Notes: generated by a model not told the origin, from the sequence alone. DNA of 49,318 bases from Corallococcus sicarius (GCF_003611735.1 NZ_RAWG01000035.1:1-49318); one strand, 5' to 3'; positions 16,278 to 25,734 are shown, numbered from the stretch's first letter. Numbers and translations: made by a program.

Positions 16278-19200
16278 CTACTTCGCGGTCAGCCGCCAGG
16301 TGTTGCTCTCGGTGCTGCCACCCTTCCCGTCCTCGGCGATGACCTTCCAGAAGTAGTCCTTGCCGGACTCGAGCGTCACCGTCCTCCCCAGCTCCTGCGT
16401 CGGCTTGGAGGTGCACTCCTTGAGCGTGAAGCCCGAGTCCACACCCCAGACGCAATGCCTGTACAGGACGGTGTCCCCGTCCTTGTCGTACGTGCCCTCC
16501 CACTTGAACGTCACGGTCGCGCTGGAGACCTCGTTCTCCTTCGGGACCAGCAGCCCCGGCACGCCAGGCTGGAGGTTGCCTTCGACCTTCTCCGCCGTCA
16601 CGTACACCTTGGCGAAGCCCGGCTCGCCGGTCGCGGACACGTCGTGGATGCAGTCGCGGCGGCGGTCGTCGTTCGCGACCTCCTTGCAGTACTGCTCGGC
16701 CTCCGACAGCGGAATCGGCTTCAGCGGCTCCGCGACCGGAATCCCGGGCAACTGCGTCTCCACCCGGCACGAGCTCGCCTTGTATTCCGGCCAGCCCTCC
16801 AGCGTGTACGACTCGGTGGAGAACCCGGAGGCGTAGTCGAACAGCGACGTGTCCTTCGTCACCCGCCACGCGTCCTCGAACTTCTCGTACAGCGCGATGT
16901 AGCGCTCGTACGGATCCGTCGGGCGAGCCCCCAGGAGCGCTCCGTCGGAGAGCGCCGGCAACCAGTTCCCCGGAGCGATGGTGCCCAGCAGCCCCTCCGT
17001 GGCGCGCGACTGCTGCACACCGACGTTCATGTACCAGACGTGGTAGTGCGCCCACCAATCCACGGTGACGATGATGCGCGTCCCGCCCGGCGTCTCGATC
17101 TGGATGCCCCCGGTCGCGGGCGTCGAGGTGATCCGCCCACCCGCGGGCAGCAGGAGCTCCGTGCCGAGCTGCACGGGCTTTCCATCGACGCGCAGCTCCA
17201 GCAGCTCCGGCTTGTCGGCGCCCATCTGGTACGTGATGCGGTGCGGGCCCACCCGCACCGCCACCGCCGTCGTCAGGCTCGCGCACGCGGTCAACCCGGT
17301 GTGCTTGTCCGGCCCCACGGGCTGGTCGGTCTGGATGGGGGTGTGCCTCGCCTGGATCTCCATCCCGGGGTCGCGGAGGAGCACGAACTCGCCGGCGCTC
17401 TGGAAGTCGTAGCGCACGCCATCCATCGTCGTGAGATGCGGGTCCCCCCAGGTGGAAGGGTTTGCTCCCACGATCCAACGGCGAATCGTTTCGATGTCCA
17501 CCTTGCTCAGCGGCGGCCCGCCACACGGCATCATGCCGAACGGGCAGTCCTCCCCCGTGCGCGTGATCCGGTCGTACAGGGGGCCCGTCAGGCTGCTCGC
17601 GTAGGCCAGGGCAATGCCGTGCGGCTGCGTGAGCGGACTCACCCCGGGAGTGCTCTGGTCCTCGGCGAGGTTCAGGAAGGTCCCGTAGTTCGAGTACGGC
17701 GGATAGTCGAGCCCACCGTGGCACTCGACGCAGCCCTTGTTGAAGATGCGTTGCACGTCCGTGTACGTCGGGACGGCGGTGGTCGAGGGCAACGACGCCA
17801 GCGTGGCATTCACGGCCGGAATCAAGGCCGCGCAGTCGAAGGGCGCCGAGAGGCCGGCGACGGGCTCCGCCGTCAGGCTCGCCGCGAGCGCCTGCTCGAG
17901 CGCGCTCAGGTACCCGCCGAACACATCGGCGAAGCCATAGGCACGCGACCGGCCGCGCACGCCCATGGACCACTTGTCCACCGACACGCCCAGCGGCTCG
18001 AGGAAGTAGCGGTACAGGGCAACCGGCGTCGTGTTGGTGCCGTAGATTTCACGGTCGACCAGCATGCCCCCCATGACCGTCGCGTCGGCGCCGCCCAAAT
18101 CGATTGGCCGGCGGAACACCTCGCGCCGGAGCCGGGCGAGCGACGTATCCGTCGACGCGGTGGTCGAGGCGCCGTACTGCGGGATGATGCCGTTCACCGC
18201 CGGCCCGGGCGTCTTCACATACACGTCTCCCGTCCGGTCGAGGTTGAACCGCTGGATGTCCGCCTTCCTGCGCGGCACGCTCTTCGTGCGCGCATCGGTG
18301 TCGGCGCGCACGGCGTTGATGCCCATGCCGCCATTGCGCGCCGTGAAGAACCCGAGGTTGACGGCCAGGCCCGGAGGAGAGCTCTCCACCGTGTTCAGCG
18401 CCGCGTTGATGACCAGACAGCTCTTCGTGATGGCCAGCGCGAGCGGACGGGGATCGACATACACGCTGCCGGTCGCCCAGCGGTGGCTCGCGACCTCGTC
18501 CGCGATCCTGCGCTGGTTGAGGTTGCCGTCCAGCCCGCCAAGGAGGTCGAACAGCTGGACGCCGCGCCCTTCGGACCCGCCCACGGAAGACAGATGGAAC
18601 AGCGTGATGAAGGTCCCTCCACGAGGGACGGCCGTGGGAAGGCCCAGGCCCACGAGCCCGTTGAACGAATACGCGGTCGAGGAGCCAGGGGAGCCCGCCG
18701 GGATCGGCTCCGCCGTCACCGGAGGCGACGTGTCGAAGGAGAACCGGGGCGTGCCGTCGTTCGCGCCGCCGCGGTAGCGGGTGATGATGTTGGCGTTGCC
18801 CGCCGCCAGCCCCGGAGGCTGCAGCCTCAGCTGCTCCACCAGCTGGCGGATGGCGCGGTTGGTCCGCCACGTCCAGGGATTGAAGAGCTTGCGGAACGCG
18901 GCCGTATCCACCGAGCCCTGATACAGCCGGTCCCGGTTGAACGGCAGCATCCCACCCCAGCTGTCATACGGGTCCCAGTTGGGCTTGTTCTTCGTCTTGA
19001 TGACACCCACCGGCATGCCGTCCGTGCCCGGCACACCCGTCCTGTTGAGCACGTTCCGGGTGGAGTGGCAGCTGGAGCACTTCACGTCATCCTTCTCGAT
19101 GCTCCGGGAGCGCGGAGGGAGGGTGCCCATCGCCGGGATGGATGTGAGGATGATCTCGTGGAAGCGGAAGTTCCGCGTGGCCTCGTCCCACTGCATGTAT

Positions 19201-19877
19201 TCGATGACGTCCGGATGCGAGCCCGGGTACGACGCGTGCGGCACCGGCCCGATGGAGAAGACAGACCTCGCGTTCCTGCTGGAGAGCAGGATTCGAGGGT
19301 GCTCCGCGGTCCCCGTCTGCAGGCTCTCCGAGCGCGACATCAGGATGGCGCTCTGCCGGTACTCGACGGGCAGCGCGCTGATAAAGCGCGCCACCGTGTT
19401 CGTGGCGGCATTGGCGGGATTGCTCAGGTACGCGGCAATCTCCTCGGGCGTGATGGCGCTCGCGACCGCGGGCACGAGCGGATTGATGGTGCCCGCCGGA
19501 AGGTGGAAGACGGGCTTCACCGACCGCGCCACCCCCATCGTCAGGGTGCAGGTCAGCGCCACACCGGAGCAATCCGGAGTGGACAGGAGGTCCGCGTCCG
19601 CGTCGGTGTTCCAGCCACCAAAGGTGGAGCCCCCGGTGGGCGCGGCGGTGAGCGTCACCGTGGCGGTCGCCAGGTAGGCTTCATCACAGTCGCCGCCCGT
19701 GCTGGTGCAGGCGATTCCAGAAGCGGTGACCGTGCCCGTGCCGAGCCCCATCGGCATGACCTTGAGGGCAGCGGCCTCCGCGGTCACCCCGAACAACGAG
19801 GCCGCGACCAGCAGCCCTCCCAGGCCTTGTCGCAGGTTGAAATGGAATGAAGACGGGATGCGTCTCTTGAGTCTCAT
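16278..19877 (-). CDS. Secreted c-type-cytochrome-like protein with VWD domain
   Basis: A 1199-residue protein with signal peptide (VAASLFGVTAEAAA). After the signal, about 30-130, is a repeat of the bacterial 'GG-W' type (FGGWNTDAD). Two haem-binding CxxCH sites are present: CSSCH (Cys267-His271), and CVECH (Cys716-His720) within a 'GCVECHGG' context typical of planctomycete-type cytochromes. A von Willebrand type D domain starts near 805 (WGDPHLTTMDG then YDFQSAGEFVLL) and runs to about 985. The C-terminal 110 residues end in a fibronectin-III-like domain (DYFWKVIAEDGKGG). ATG 19877 has AGGGAG upstream. It is probably exported to the periplasm or cell surface. Electron transfer combined with matrix binding is inferred. 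Confidence 0.85.
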   Translation of the reverse strand: MRLKRRIPSSFHFNLRQGLGGLLVAASLFGVTAEAAALKVMPMGLGTGTVTASGIACTSTGGDCDEAYLATATVTLTAAPTGGSTFGGWNTDADADLLSTPDCSGVALTCTLTMGVARSVKPVFHLPAGTINPLVPAVASAITPEEIAAYLSNPANAATNTVARFISALPVEYRQSAILMSRSESLQTGTAEHPRILLSSRNARSVFSIGPVPHASYPGSHPDVIEYMQWDEATRNFRFHEIILTSIPAMGTLPPRSRSIEKDDVKCSSCHSTRNVLNRTGVPGTDGMPVGVIKTKNKPNWDPYDSWGGMLPFNRDRLYQGSVDTAAFRKLFNPWTWRTNRAIRQLVEQLRLQPPGLAAGNANIITRYRGGANDGTPRFSFDTSPPVTAEPIPAGSPGSSTAYSFNGLVGLGLPTAVPRGGTFITLFHLSSVGGSEGRGVQLFDLLGGLDGNLNQRRIADEVASHRWATGSVYVDPRPLALAITKSCLVINAALNTVESSPPGLAVNLGFFTARNGGMGINAVRADTDARTKSVPRRKADIQRFNLDRTGDVYVKTPGPAVNGIIPQYGASTTASTDTSLARLRREVFRRPIDLGGADATVMGGMLVDREIYGTNTTPVALYRYFLEPLGVSVDKWSMGVRGRSRAYGFADVFGGYLSALEQALAASLTAEPVAGLSAPFDCAALIPAVNATLASLPSTTAVPTYTDVQRIFNKGCVECHGGLDYPPYSNYGTFLNLAEDQSTPGVSPLTQPHGIALAYASSLTGPLYDRITRTGEDCPFGMMPCGGPPLSKVDIETIRRWIVGANPSTWGDPHLTTMDGVRYDFQSAGEFVLLRDPGMEIQARHTPIQTDQPVGPDKHTGLTACASLTTAVAVRVGPHRITYQMGADKPELLELRVDGKPVQLGTELLLPAGGRITSTPATGGIQIETPGGTRIIVTVDWWAHYHVWYMNVGVQQSRATEGLLGTIAPGNWLPALSDGALLGARPTDPYERYIALYEKFEDAWRVTKDTSLFDYASGFSTESYTLEGWPEYKASSCRVETQLPGIPVAEPLKPIPLSEAEQYCKEVANDDRRRDCIHDVSATGEPGFAKVYVTAEKVEGNLQPGVPGLLVPKENEVSSATVTFKWEGTYDKDGDTVLYRHCVWGVDSGFTLKECTSKPTQELGRTVTLESGKDYFWKVIAEDGKGGSTESNTWRLTAK

Positions 19878-20002
19878 GCGTGGGGCTCCCTGGGGCGAGG
19901 CACCTCCTCCCTCTTCAAGACCGGGACCACGGCGCCCCACCTCGGGAGCGAGGGGCCACGGGCCGTCTTGTGTTGCCCCTGGAGCCACGAATCACGGTGC
20001 GC

Positions 20003-20019
20003 GTTGCCGCAGAGGCAAC
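20003..20019 (-). terminator. Possible terminator hairpin after the P450 gene
   Basis: GTTGCC-gcaga-GGCAAC forms a perfect 6-bp stem with a 5-base loop, about 10 bp beyond the P450 stop. No T-run follows, so intrinsic termination is only weakly supported. Confidence 0.35.
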
Positions 20020-20028
20020 ACCCCCGCG

Positions 20029-21447
20029 TCACGCCGTGAGGGCCGCCGGTGCGGCGTGCGCCGCCTGGGGCTGGCGCGTGATGAGCTTCCCGGTGACGCC
20101 CTTGGGGAGCACGACGCCGAAGAAGAACCCCTCCTCGAAGGGCTCCGTCGAATCAACGTGGGCCTTCACGCGAGCGCCCATCGTCGCGAGCGCCGTCTTC
20201 AGGAACACCATCGCGAAGTCCCCGCCCACGCACGCGCGCGGGCCCCGGCCGAACGGGAAGAAGTGGCCGCTGCCGAGCGGATCCCGCGCCACGCCGCCGT
20301 TCAGCCACCGCGCGGGGTGGAAGGTCTCCGGATCCGTCCAGTGCGCGGGGTCCCGGTGCAGGTGCTGGTTGGAGATCATGATCATCGAACCCGCGGGCAA
20401 CATGACTCCCGCGAGCTGCGCGTCGGAGGACGGCGTGCGGGTGAAGACGCGGACCGCGGGCAGCAGCCGCAGGGACTCGTACGCCACGGCTTCAATCCAA
20501 TGCGCGCCGCTCAGCTTCTCGGACGTCAGCGCACCGTCCGCCAGCGTGGCGGCCTCGGCGGCGAGCCGGGCTTCGGCGTCGGGGTACTTCTGGAGCTGGT
20601 GGACCGCGCCGACCAGGGTGGTGCTCGAGGAGAAGACGCCGCCGTAGAAGAGCCCCCCGAGGAGGTGCGCCAGCACCTGGTCATCCATTCCGGGCATCTC
20701 CCGCAGCGACCACGACAGCAGGTCCACCGCGTGGGGCTTCGGGCTCTTGCGCGCCGCGCGGACCCGGTCGGCGAAGTGCCCGTAGAAGCCCGTCTTCGCC
20801 TCCGCGAAGCCCTTGGGCAGCGAGACGAACCTCAGGGGCAGCTTCGCCTGGATCCGCGCGTCCGCCCCCCTGGCGAGCAGCAGGAAGTCGTCGAACACGG
20901 AGGACGGGAGCTTCTCCCCCACCGCCGCGACCGAGAAGGCGTCGAACGTCAGCCGGCGCAGCGCGTGGGTGTAGTCCAGGGACGGCTCCGCCAGCAGGGC
21001 CTCCACGGACTCGGCGATGGCCGCCTGCATCGGTGACACCTGGGCCGCCAGCCACTCCGGGGACCACGGCTGTCCCGTGGGCTCCAGCTTGCGCTTCTCC
21101 GCCCAGTCCTCGCTCAGCTTCGCGATGAAGACCGTGTCGTCCGTCACCGTCGGCCGGACCTGCTCACTGATGTTCCCCTTCTCGAACTCCATCCGGCGGG
21201 GGGACTCCAGCACTTCGGCGATGAGCGCCGGATCATTGAGCACCACGCCGGGGCTGGGCCCCATCCAGATGAGCGTGACGCCGCCATACTCGCGGCCATA
21301 CCGCGCGCAGACGTCCCAGGGCTGGGGGCCCAGGAAGTCGCCCGCAGTGCCGAGCACGCCGGGCTGCGGCCCGGGGAGGGCCGCGAAGGGTTTGCGCCTG
21401 GAGCCGAAGAACAGGTTGAAGAGACCGCGGGAGAGCAGGTTGGGCAC
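20029..21447 (-). CDS. Cytochrome P450 coupled to a lipoxygenase
   Basis: A 472-residue P450 starting at GTG, with TGGAGA upstream. Helix C has WAEKR (Trp115-Arg119), helix K has ESLR (Glu324-Arg327), and the haem loop FGRGPRACVG gives thiolate Cys406. In the I-helix the usual [AG]Gx[DE]T[TS] reads GGVFSS (269-274), so the acidic residue is Phe and the threonine is Ser. That loss is known from P450s that rearrange or dehydrate fatty-acid hydroperoxides without using O2 (allene oxide synthase, prostacyclin synthase type), although the haem loop is not of CYP74 type. The gene begins 20 bp after the stop of a lipoxygenase on the same strand, so a direct product-substrate link is likely. No redox partner gene is nearby. 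Confidence 0.88.
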   Translation of the reverse strand: MPNLLSRGLFNLFFGSRRKPFAALPGPQPGVLGTAGDFLGPQPWDVCARYGREYGGVTLIWMGPSPGVVLNDPALIAEVLESPRRMEFEKGNISEQVRPTVTDDTVFIAKLSEDWAEKRKLEPTGQPWSPEWLAAQVSPMQAAIAESVEALLAEPSLDYTHALRRLTFDAFSVAAVGEKLPSSVFDDFLLLARGADARIQAKLPLRFVSLPKGFAEAKTGFYGHFADRVRAARKSPKPHAVDLLSWSLREMPGMDDQVLAHLLGGLFYGGVFSSSTTLVGAVHQLQKYPDAEARLAAEAATLADGALTSEKLSGAHWIEAVAYESLRLLPAVRVFTRTPSSDAQLAGVMLPAGSMIMISNQHLHRDPAHWTDPETFHPARWLNGGVARDPLGSGHFFPFGRGPRACVGGDFAMVFLKTALATMGARVKAHVDSTEPFEEGFFFGVVLPKGVTGKLITRQPQAAHAAPAALTA

Positions 21448-21467
21448 GTGGGTTGTCTCCAGACGTC

Positions 21468-23495
21468 TCAGACAGTGATTCCGCAGGGGATCCGGTCGGG
21501 CTGCAGGACCGTGTAGGGCACTTCGCACTTCGCGTTCCGGGCCTTCACCGCGTCGCGCTGGGCGCGCAACCGGGCGTGGAAGCGGTCGCGGATGGCGAGG
21601 ACCTCCGGCTCGGTGAAGTACTCCTCGTACCAGCCGCCCTCGTGGAGCAGGTACTCCTCGTCGTCACCGAAGCTGGAGAGCGCCCGGCCGATGGAGACCT
21701 GCCAGAGCATCTGGGACTTGGAGGGGATCATCGCCACGATGTCGTCCGGGCCGATGAGCCCCTTCTTCGTCGGAGGCGCCTTGCGCATGCACAAGGGCGC
21801 GTTCGGCACGAAGGCGTAGTGTTCGTACTGGAGGTAGTTCACCGCTGCGTGCTGGACGCTGACCGTGAAGAGGACGGTGGTGAGGATCTCCACCAGGTCG
21901 GAGACGCGCTTCAGCTCCGTGCAGGACAGCTTCTCCACCGGCAGCCCGTGCGTGGTGAGGTCCTCCCACCAGCGCTGCATCTCCGCATCGTTCACCAGCT
22001 CCGCGTCCGTCTTGTAGAAGTGCCCGAGCACCCCGCCGACGTACTCCTCGAACGCGTCCCACAAGGGCAGCGCGTCGTCCCGGTAGGGGTAGTGCGGGAG
22101 CACCGCCGGGTCGAGCACGCCGCGGCGCTCGAGGTCCGGGCGCGGCTGGTTGTCCGTCAGCTTCCAGCGCAGGTAGCCCTTCTTGCCCAGGAACACGTGC
22201 CCCTTGTCGGGGCCGCCGGTGGCGATGATGTCATCGAACACGCCGCCCTCGGCGAGCAGCCCCTTGCGGGCCCCCTCGTTGATGGCGAGGGTGTAGCGGA
22301 AGTGGCGGCGCAGCAGCTTGTAGACGGGGTGCGGGTCCGGGAGGTTGCGCATCGTCGCCATGACGAACGGCTCCGCCACGAAGTGGGTCCGCAGCGCGTG
22401 CCCCACCATCTGGTGCGTGTTGCCCTCGCTGCAACGGACGTAGATCTTCGCGGCCAGCCAGTCGTATTGGCTGTCATTGGGCGTGAAGACGGGATCCTGC
22501 GCGGGGTCCCGGCCCAGCTGGATGGCGAGGGGCCGGAGCTGCTGCGTGTCATCCAGGTACAGGAGGCACCGGGACGCGGGCGACCAGCGACGCTCCTCGA
22601 CGCCCTCCTTGTCGACCTTCCGGAACATCGGCACGTCGTCGAGGATTTCGAAGTCGAGCAGGAAGAGGCGCTTCGCCTCCAGCGCCTGGGCCAGCGAGGT
22701 GCCCGGTGACAGCAGGCCGTGCAGTTCGGCGTCCGTGAGCGGCAGGCCCTGGGGCAGCGCGGTGATGCTCTGGATGTGGACGGGGGTGATGCCCTGGACG
22801 GCCTGCCGCGCGAACTCGTAGTCGTCCTTCCACCGATTGGCGAGCTGGGGCAGCTCGATGCCCTTGAAGAAGTCGAAGATGTCCACCAGCCCGTTCCAGG
22901 CCTTGCTCAACACCGGCATGTTCAGCTTGATGGCCGCCAGCGTCTTCGCGATGACGACCTCGTAGTTGCCGTCCACCAGCCCCCGGTAGAGTTCGTCCTT
23001 CGGGAGCGGACGCGCCTCGCTGATGTCGAGCGCCCCTGGCAGCCCGGCGGTCGCCTCCGGCGCACGCCAGCCGTACATCCGCTGGCGGGCCTGGAGCTGT
23101 TCCTGCCGGGCCGAGGCCTCACGCTCGCTGCGCACCGGGTGGGCCAGCCGCGCCGTGCCTTCGAGCACTTCCGACGTGGAATGGCCCAACACCCACCGGT
23201 GGTGTGGGAAGAACCAACTCTTTTCACCTGCGGTGACATGCACGGACTCAAGGAGCCAATCGCTTGCGATGCCTCCGGCGTTGGAGAAGCGGAGCAGGAG
23301 CAGTTCGCCCAGGTCCTGGGTCTTGAGCGTGTAGGAGTCCTCCGCGCCGGCCTCGAAGTCATTGTGGAAGCGCTTGTCCAGCTTCTGCGGAGCGCTCTCG
23401 CCCTGGGTCCCCACGAGGACGACGGAGATGGCGGCGTTGGTCCCCGCGCCAAGCCGTGAGCTCGTGCGAATCGTCAGCGTGTACTCGAAATTCAT
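21468..23495 (-). CDS. PLAT-domain fatty-acid lipoxygenase
   Basis: A 675-residue animal-type lipoxygenase that should add O2 to a polyunsaturated fatty acid. Residues 1-115 form a PLAT/C2-like beta-sandwich (EYTLTIRTSS, SWFFPHHRWV). Catalytic iron ligands are His361 and His366 (HQMVGH), His549 and Asn553 (HAAVN), and the C-terminal carboxylate, here Val675 instead of the usual Ile. By alignment to human 5-LOX, Ala409 occupies the Coffa-Brash stereo-control site (Ala usually means S product), and Ile423/Ile424 the Sloane positions. No signal peptide. ATG 23495 follows GGGGAG; the open frame continues upstream without domain content. It forms a pair with the P450 downstream and is divergent from a second lipoxygenase. 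Confidence 0.93.
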   Translation of the reverse strand: MNFEYTLTIRTSSRLGAGTNAAISVVLVGTQGESAPQKLDKRFHNDFEAGAEDSYTLKTQDLGELLLLRFSNAGGIASDWLLESVHVTAGEKSWFFPHHRWVLGHSTSEVLEGTARLAHPVRSEREASARQEQLQARQRMYGWRAPEATAGLPGALDISEARPLPKDELYRGLVDGNYEVVIAKTLAAIKLNMPVLSKAWNGLVDIFDFFKGIELPQLANRWKDDYEFARQAVQGITPVHIQSITALPQGLPLTDAELHGLLSPGTSLAQALEAKRLFLLDFEILDDVPMFRKVDKEGVEERRWSPASRCLLYLDDTQQLRPLAIQLGRDPAQDPVFTPNDSQYDWLAAKIYVRCSEGNTHQMVGHALRTHFVAEPFVMATMRNLPDPHPVYKLLRRHFRYTLAINEGARKGLLAEGGVFDDIIATGGPDKGHVFLGKKGYLRWKLTDNQPRPDLERRGVLDPAVLPHYPYRDDALPLWDAFEEYVGGVLGHFYKTDAELVNDAEMQRWWEDLTTHGLPVEKLSCTELKRVSDLVEILTTVLFTVSVQHAAVNYLQYEHYAFVPNAPLCMRKAPPTKKGLIGPDDIVAMIPSKSQMLWQVSIGRALSSFGDDEEYLLHEGGWYEEYFTEPEVLAIRDRFHARLRAQRDAVKARNAKCEVPYTVLQPDRIPCGITV

Positions 23496-23609
23496 GGGCT
23501 CCCCACTACCACGGGACGTCACGGTAGGCCGGCGAATCCGGCGCCTGCAAGCCATGCTAGCGTCCGGGTGCGATGCCCCCCGCCCCACACAGTCCATGTC
23601 ATGAAAGCG

Positions 23610-23619
23610 ATTCCGGAAT
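23610..23619. promoter_or_regulatory. Palindrome in the divergent lipoxygenase promoter region
   Basis: ATTCCGGAAT is a perfect 10-bp palindrome 48 bp before the ATG at 23668, in the 172-bp region shared by both lipoxygenase genes. A GCCGG-cgaat-CCGGC repeat lies closer to 23495. Either could be an operator; no consensus -35/-10 was found. Confidence 0.25.
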
Positions 23620-23667
23620 GCCCCCCTGGGTGGGCTTCCCAAAGACGTCTGGGATTGAGGTGCGGGA

Positions 23668-25734
23668 ATGAAGCTCGCCCCCTGGCGCCGCCTGAAGTCC
23701 TCCCTCGGCATTGAATCCGAAAAGGGAGGGCCTGACCTCCTGGAGCCCGAGGAGCTGGCCCGGTGGTACGCGGGGCTCGACCTGCCGCAGCGGCTCGCGG
23801 TCAGCCGCGAGCTGGCCTCGCGCGTGCGAGCCCCCCGCGTGTCGCGGGACATCGCCGCCCTGCCCGCCGTCGCCACTGGCCGGCTCGTCTTCGAGCAGGA
23901 CGGTCCCCGGGGGCCCATCCCGCTGCACCACGTGAAGGTGGAGCTGTGGGACCGGGACCTGGGCACGCCGGATGACTTCCTGGGAGAGGGCTTCACGGAC
24001 GCGGAGGGGGCGTTCGAGATCCGGTACGACCCCGCAGATGCGGGTGAAGGCGACGTGCCGGACCTGGAGCTGCGCTACTTCGAACCCCAGCACACGTTCC
24101 GCCAGGATGGGCGGGTGGAGGAGAGCTGGCGGCGCATCGGTTCGGAGCGGGGCCCCGACGACCACGGGGGGCTCCATCACGACTTCGGCACGGTGCGGGT
24201 GCCGTATTGGGAGTACGACCCGGCGACGCCATTGGCGCGGCTGCTCGTCGTGGAGGAAGGCACGCCGCCGACGGCGTATGCGCCGGGACGGTCGCTGGCG
24301 ATGCTGAAGGCCGTCGCGCCCATCGAGCTGGTCAAACGACAGCATCTGCTCCAGGGGCGTCTGGGTCAGGCGCCCAGCCTCGCGAAGATCCAGGCGGACT
24401 ATCCGGAGGCGACGACGGTCCGGCTGGAGCGGGAGTCCCCCGGGTCGACTCGCGGGGATGCCTATTTTGGGGAACGTCTGCTCAACGGAATGTTCTCGGC
24501 CATCCTGGATCGGGATCCGGAGGCGCCGGGAGATGCGCAGGCCTTCCGGATCTACCACCCGTGGAATGCCTATGAGCAGGACGGCATCCACTGCCTGCCG
24601 GACGTGGACGTGCGGCTGCGGCTCGTGGAGGGCCGGCTGCTGCCCGTGCGCATCATCCTGGGCCTGCGCGAGCCTGGAGCGACGGCGCCCGGCTCACCGG
24701 TGACGCGGAGGAGCTTCACGCCTGGGGATGGCGCGGACTGGGAGGCGGCCAAGCGGATGGCGCGGGTGAGCGCGACGTTGGACACGGAGTTGGGCAATCA
24801 CCTGGGGCAATGCCATTTCAACGTGGAGCAGTACGCCATCGCCGCGAACCGGAACCTGCGGCGCAATCCCTTGCGTTGGTTGCTGATGCCCCACCTGCGG
24901 GAGGTGGTGTTGATCAACCACGCGGCGAGCGGATTCCTGGTGGGGCCCACGGGATACATCACGCGCGCCAGCGCCTTGACGGAGCGCGGAATCAACCAGC
25001 GGCTGGAACACCTGATGGGCAGCTACGACTGGAAGGGTTTCGCGCCCTCGAATCCAGTCTGTGAAGGACACCGGTACGCCCAGGCGGGACAGCTCTTCTG
25101 GCGGCTGCTGGGGGAGCACATCGACGCGTTCTTCGCGGAGCATGGGGCGGAGATCGAAGCGCAGTGGAAGGAAGTGCGCAGGTTCTCGGACGACCTCGTC
25201 GCGCATTCTGCGCCTGCCTTTGTCTGCCGTTACCTGAGAGCGAAGGTGCCGGGCAAGGACGCGCCGTGGTTCGTGCGCTCAGAGCGCATGGACCTGGACA
25301 CGAAGGCCGCGGAGCCGCCGCCCAAGGCCGTGAGCGCGGTGACCCACACGGACACGCCCCAGGCCGGCGAGGTGGAGGCGCTGAAGAACCTCTGCCGCTA
25401 CGTCATCTTCTTCGCGACCTTCCGGCACGCCTGGGCGAACAACCTCCAGTGGGAGGACGCGGGAGAGGTGCTGTACGCGTGCCTGGGGCTCCGCTGGGGA
25501 CCGGGAGGCACCCTGCCGACGGAGGAGGACCTGGACGTCGCGCCGAACCCGGACGAGGCGACGGAGATGCTGTGGATCTCCTGGATGTTGTCCAAGACGA
25601 ACTACGGGCTCCTCCTCTCCAACGAAGAGGAGGACCTGCATCCCCGCCTGTTGGAGCTGCTCCGGACCCACGCGGCGGAGTTCGCCGCGATGGGCCTGGA
25701 TGTGCGGACGGTCAGCTCCCGGATCAACATCTGA
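23668..25734 (+). CDS. Second lipoxygenase with transthyretin-like N-terminal domain
   Basis: A 688-residue lipoxygenase only distantly related to its divergent neighbour. All five iron ligands are visible: His378 and His383 (HLGQCH), His587 and Asn591 (HAWAN), and C-terminal Ile688. The N-terminus lacks PLAT. Residues 69-185 instead look like a transthyretin/prealbumin-type beta domain ([32 protein letters not shown], then YFE). Residues 26-60 are helical. No signal peptide. ATG follows GAGGTG. It ends 22 bp before the convergent menB stop. Two lipoxygenases around one P450 suggest either two regio-isomers or a dioxygenation cascade. Confidence 0.9.
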   Translation: MKLAPWRRLKSSLGIESEKGGPDLLEPEELARWYAGLDLPQRLAVSRELASRVRAPRVSRDIAALPAVATGRLVFEQDGPRGPIPLHHVKVELWDRDLGTPDDFLGEGFTDAEGAFEIRYDPADAGEGDVPDLELRYFEPQHTFRQDGRVEESWRRIGSERGPDDHGGLHHDFGTVRVPYWEYDPATPLARLLVVEEGTPPTAYAPGRSLAMLKAVAPIELVKRQHLLQGRLGQAPSLAKIQADYPEATTVRLERESPGSTRGDAYFGERLLNGMFSAILDRDPEAPGDAQAFRIYHPWNAYEQDGIHCLPDVDVRLRLVEGRLLPVRIILGLREPGATAPGSPVTRRSFTPGDGADWEAAKRMARVSATLDTELGNHLGQCHFNVEQYAIAANRNLRRNPLRWLLMPHLREVVLINHAASGFLVGPTGYITRASALTERGINQRLEHLMGSYDWKGFAPSNPVCEGHRYAQAGQLFWRLLGEHIDAFFAEHGAEIEAQWKEVRRFSDDLVAHSAPAFVCRYLRAKVPGKDAPWFVRSERMDLDTKAAEPPPKAVSAVTHTDTPQAGEVEALKNLCRYVIFFATFRHAWANNLQWEDAGEVLYACLGLRWGPGGTLPTEEDLDVAPNPDEATEMLWISWMLSKTNYGLLLSNEEEDLHPRLLELLRTHAAEFAAMGLDVRTVSSRINI

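Noticed and set aside
16455-19850. A 1131-codon open frame on the plus strand opposite the CxxCH/VWD gene
   Set aside because: It lacks domains and is Arg/His/Pro-rich, as expected of an antisense frame in GC-rich DNA. The minus-strand gene has a signal peptide, haem motifs and a good ribosome site.
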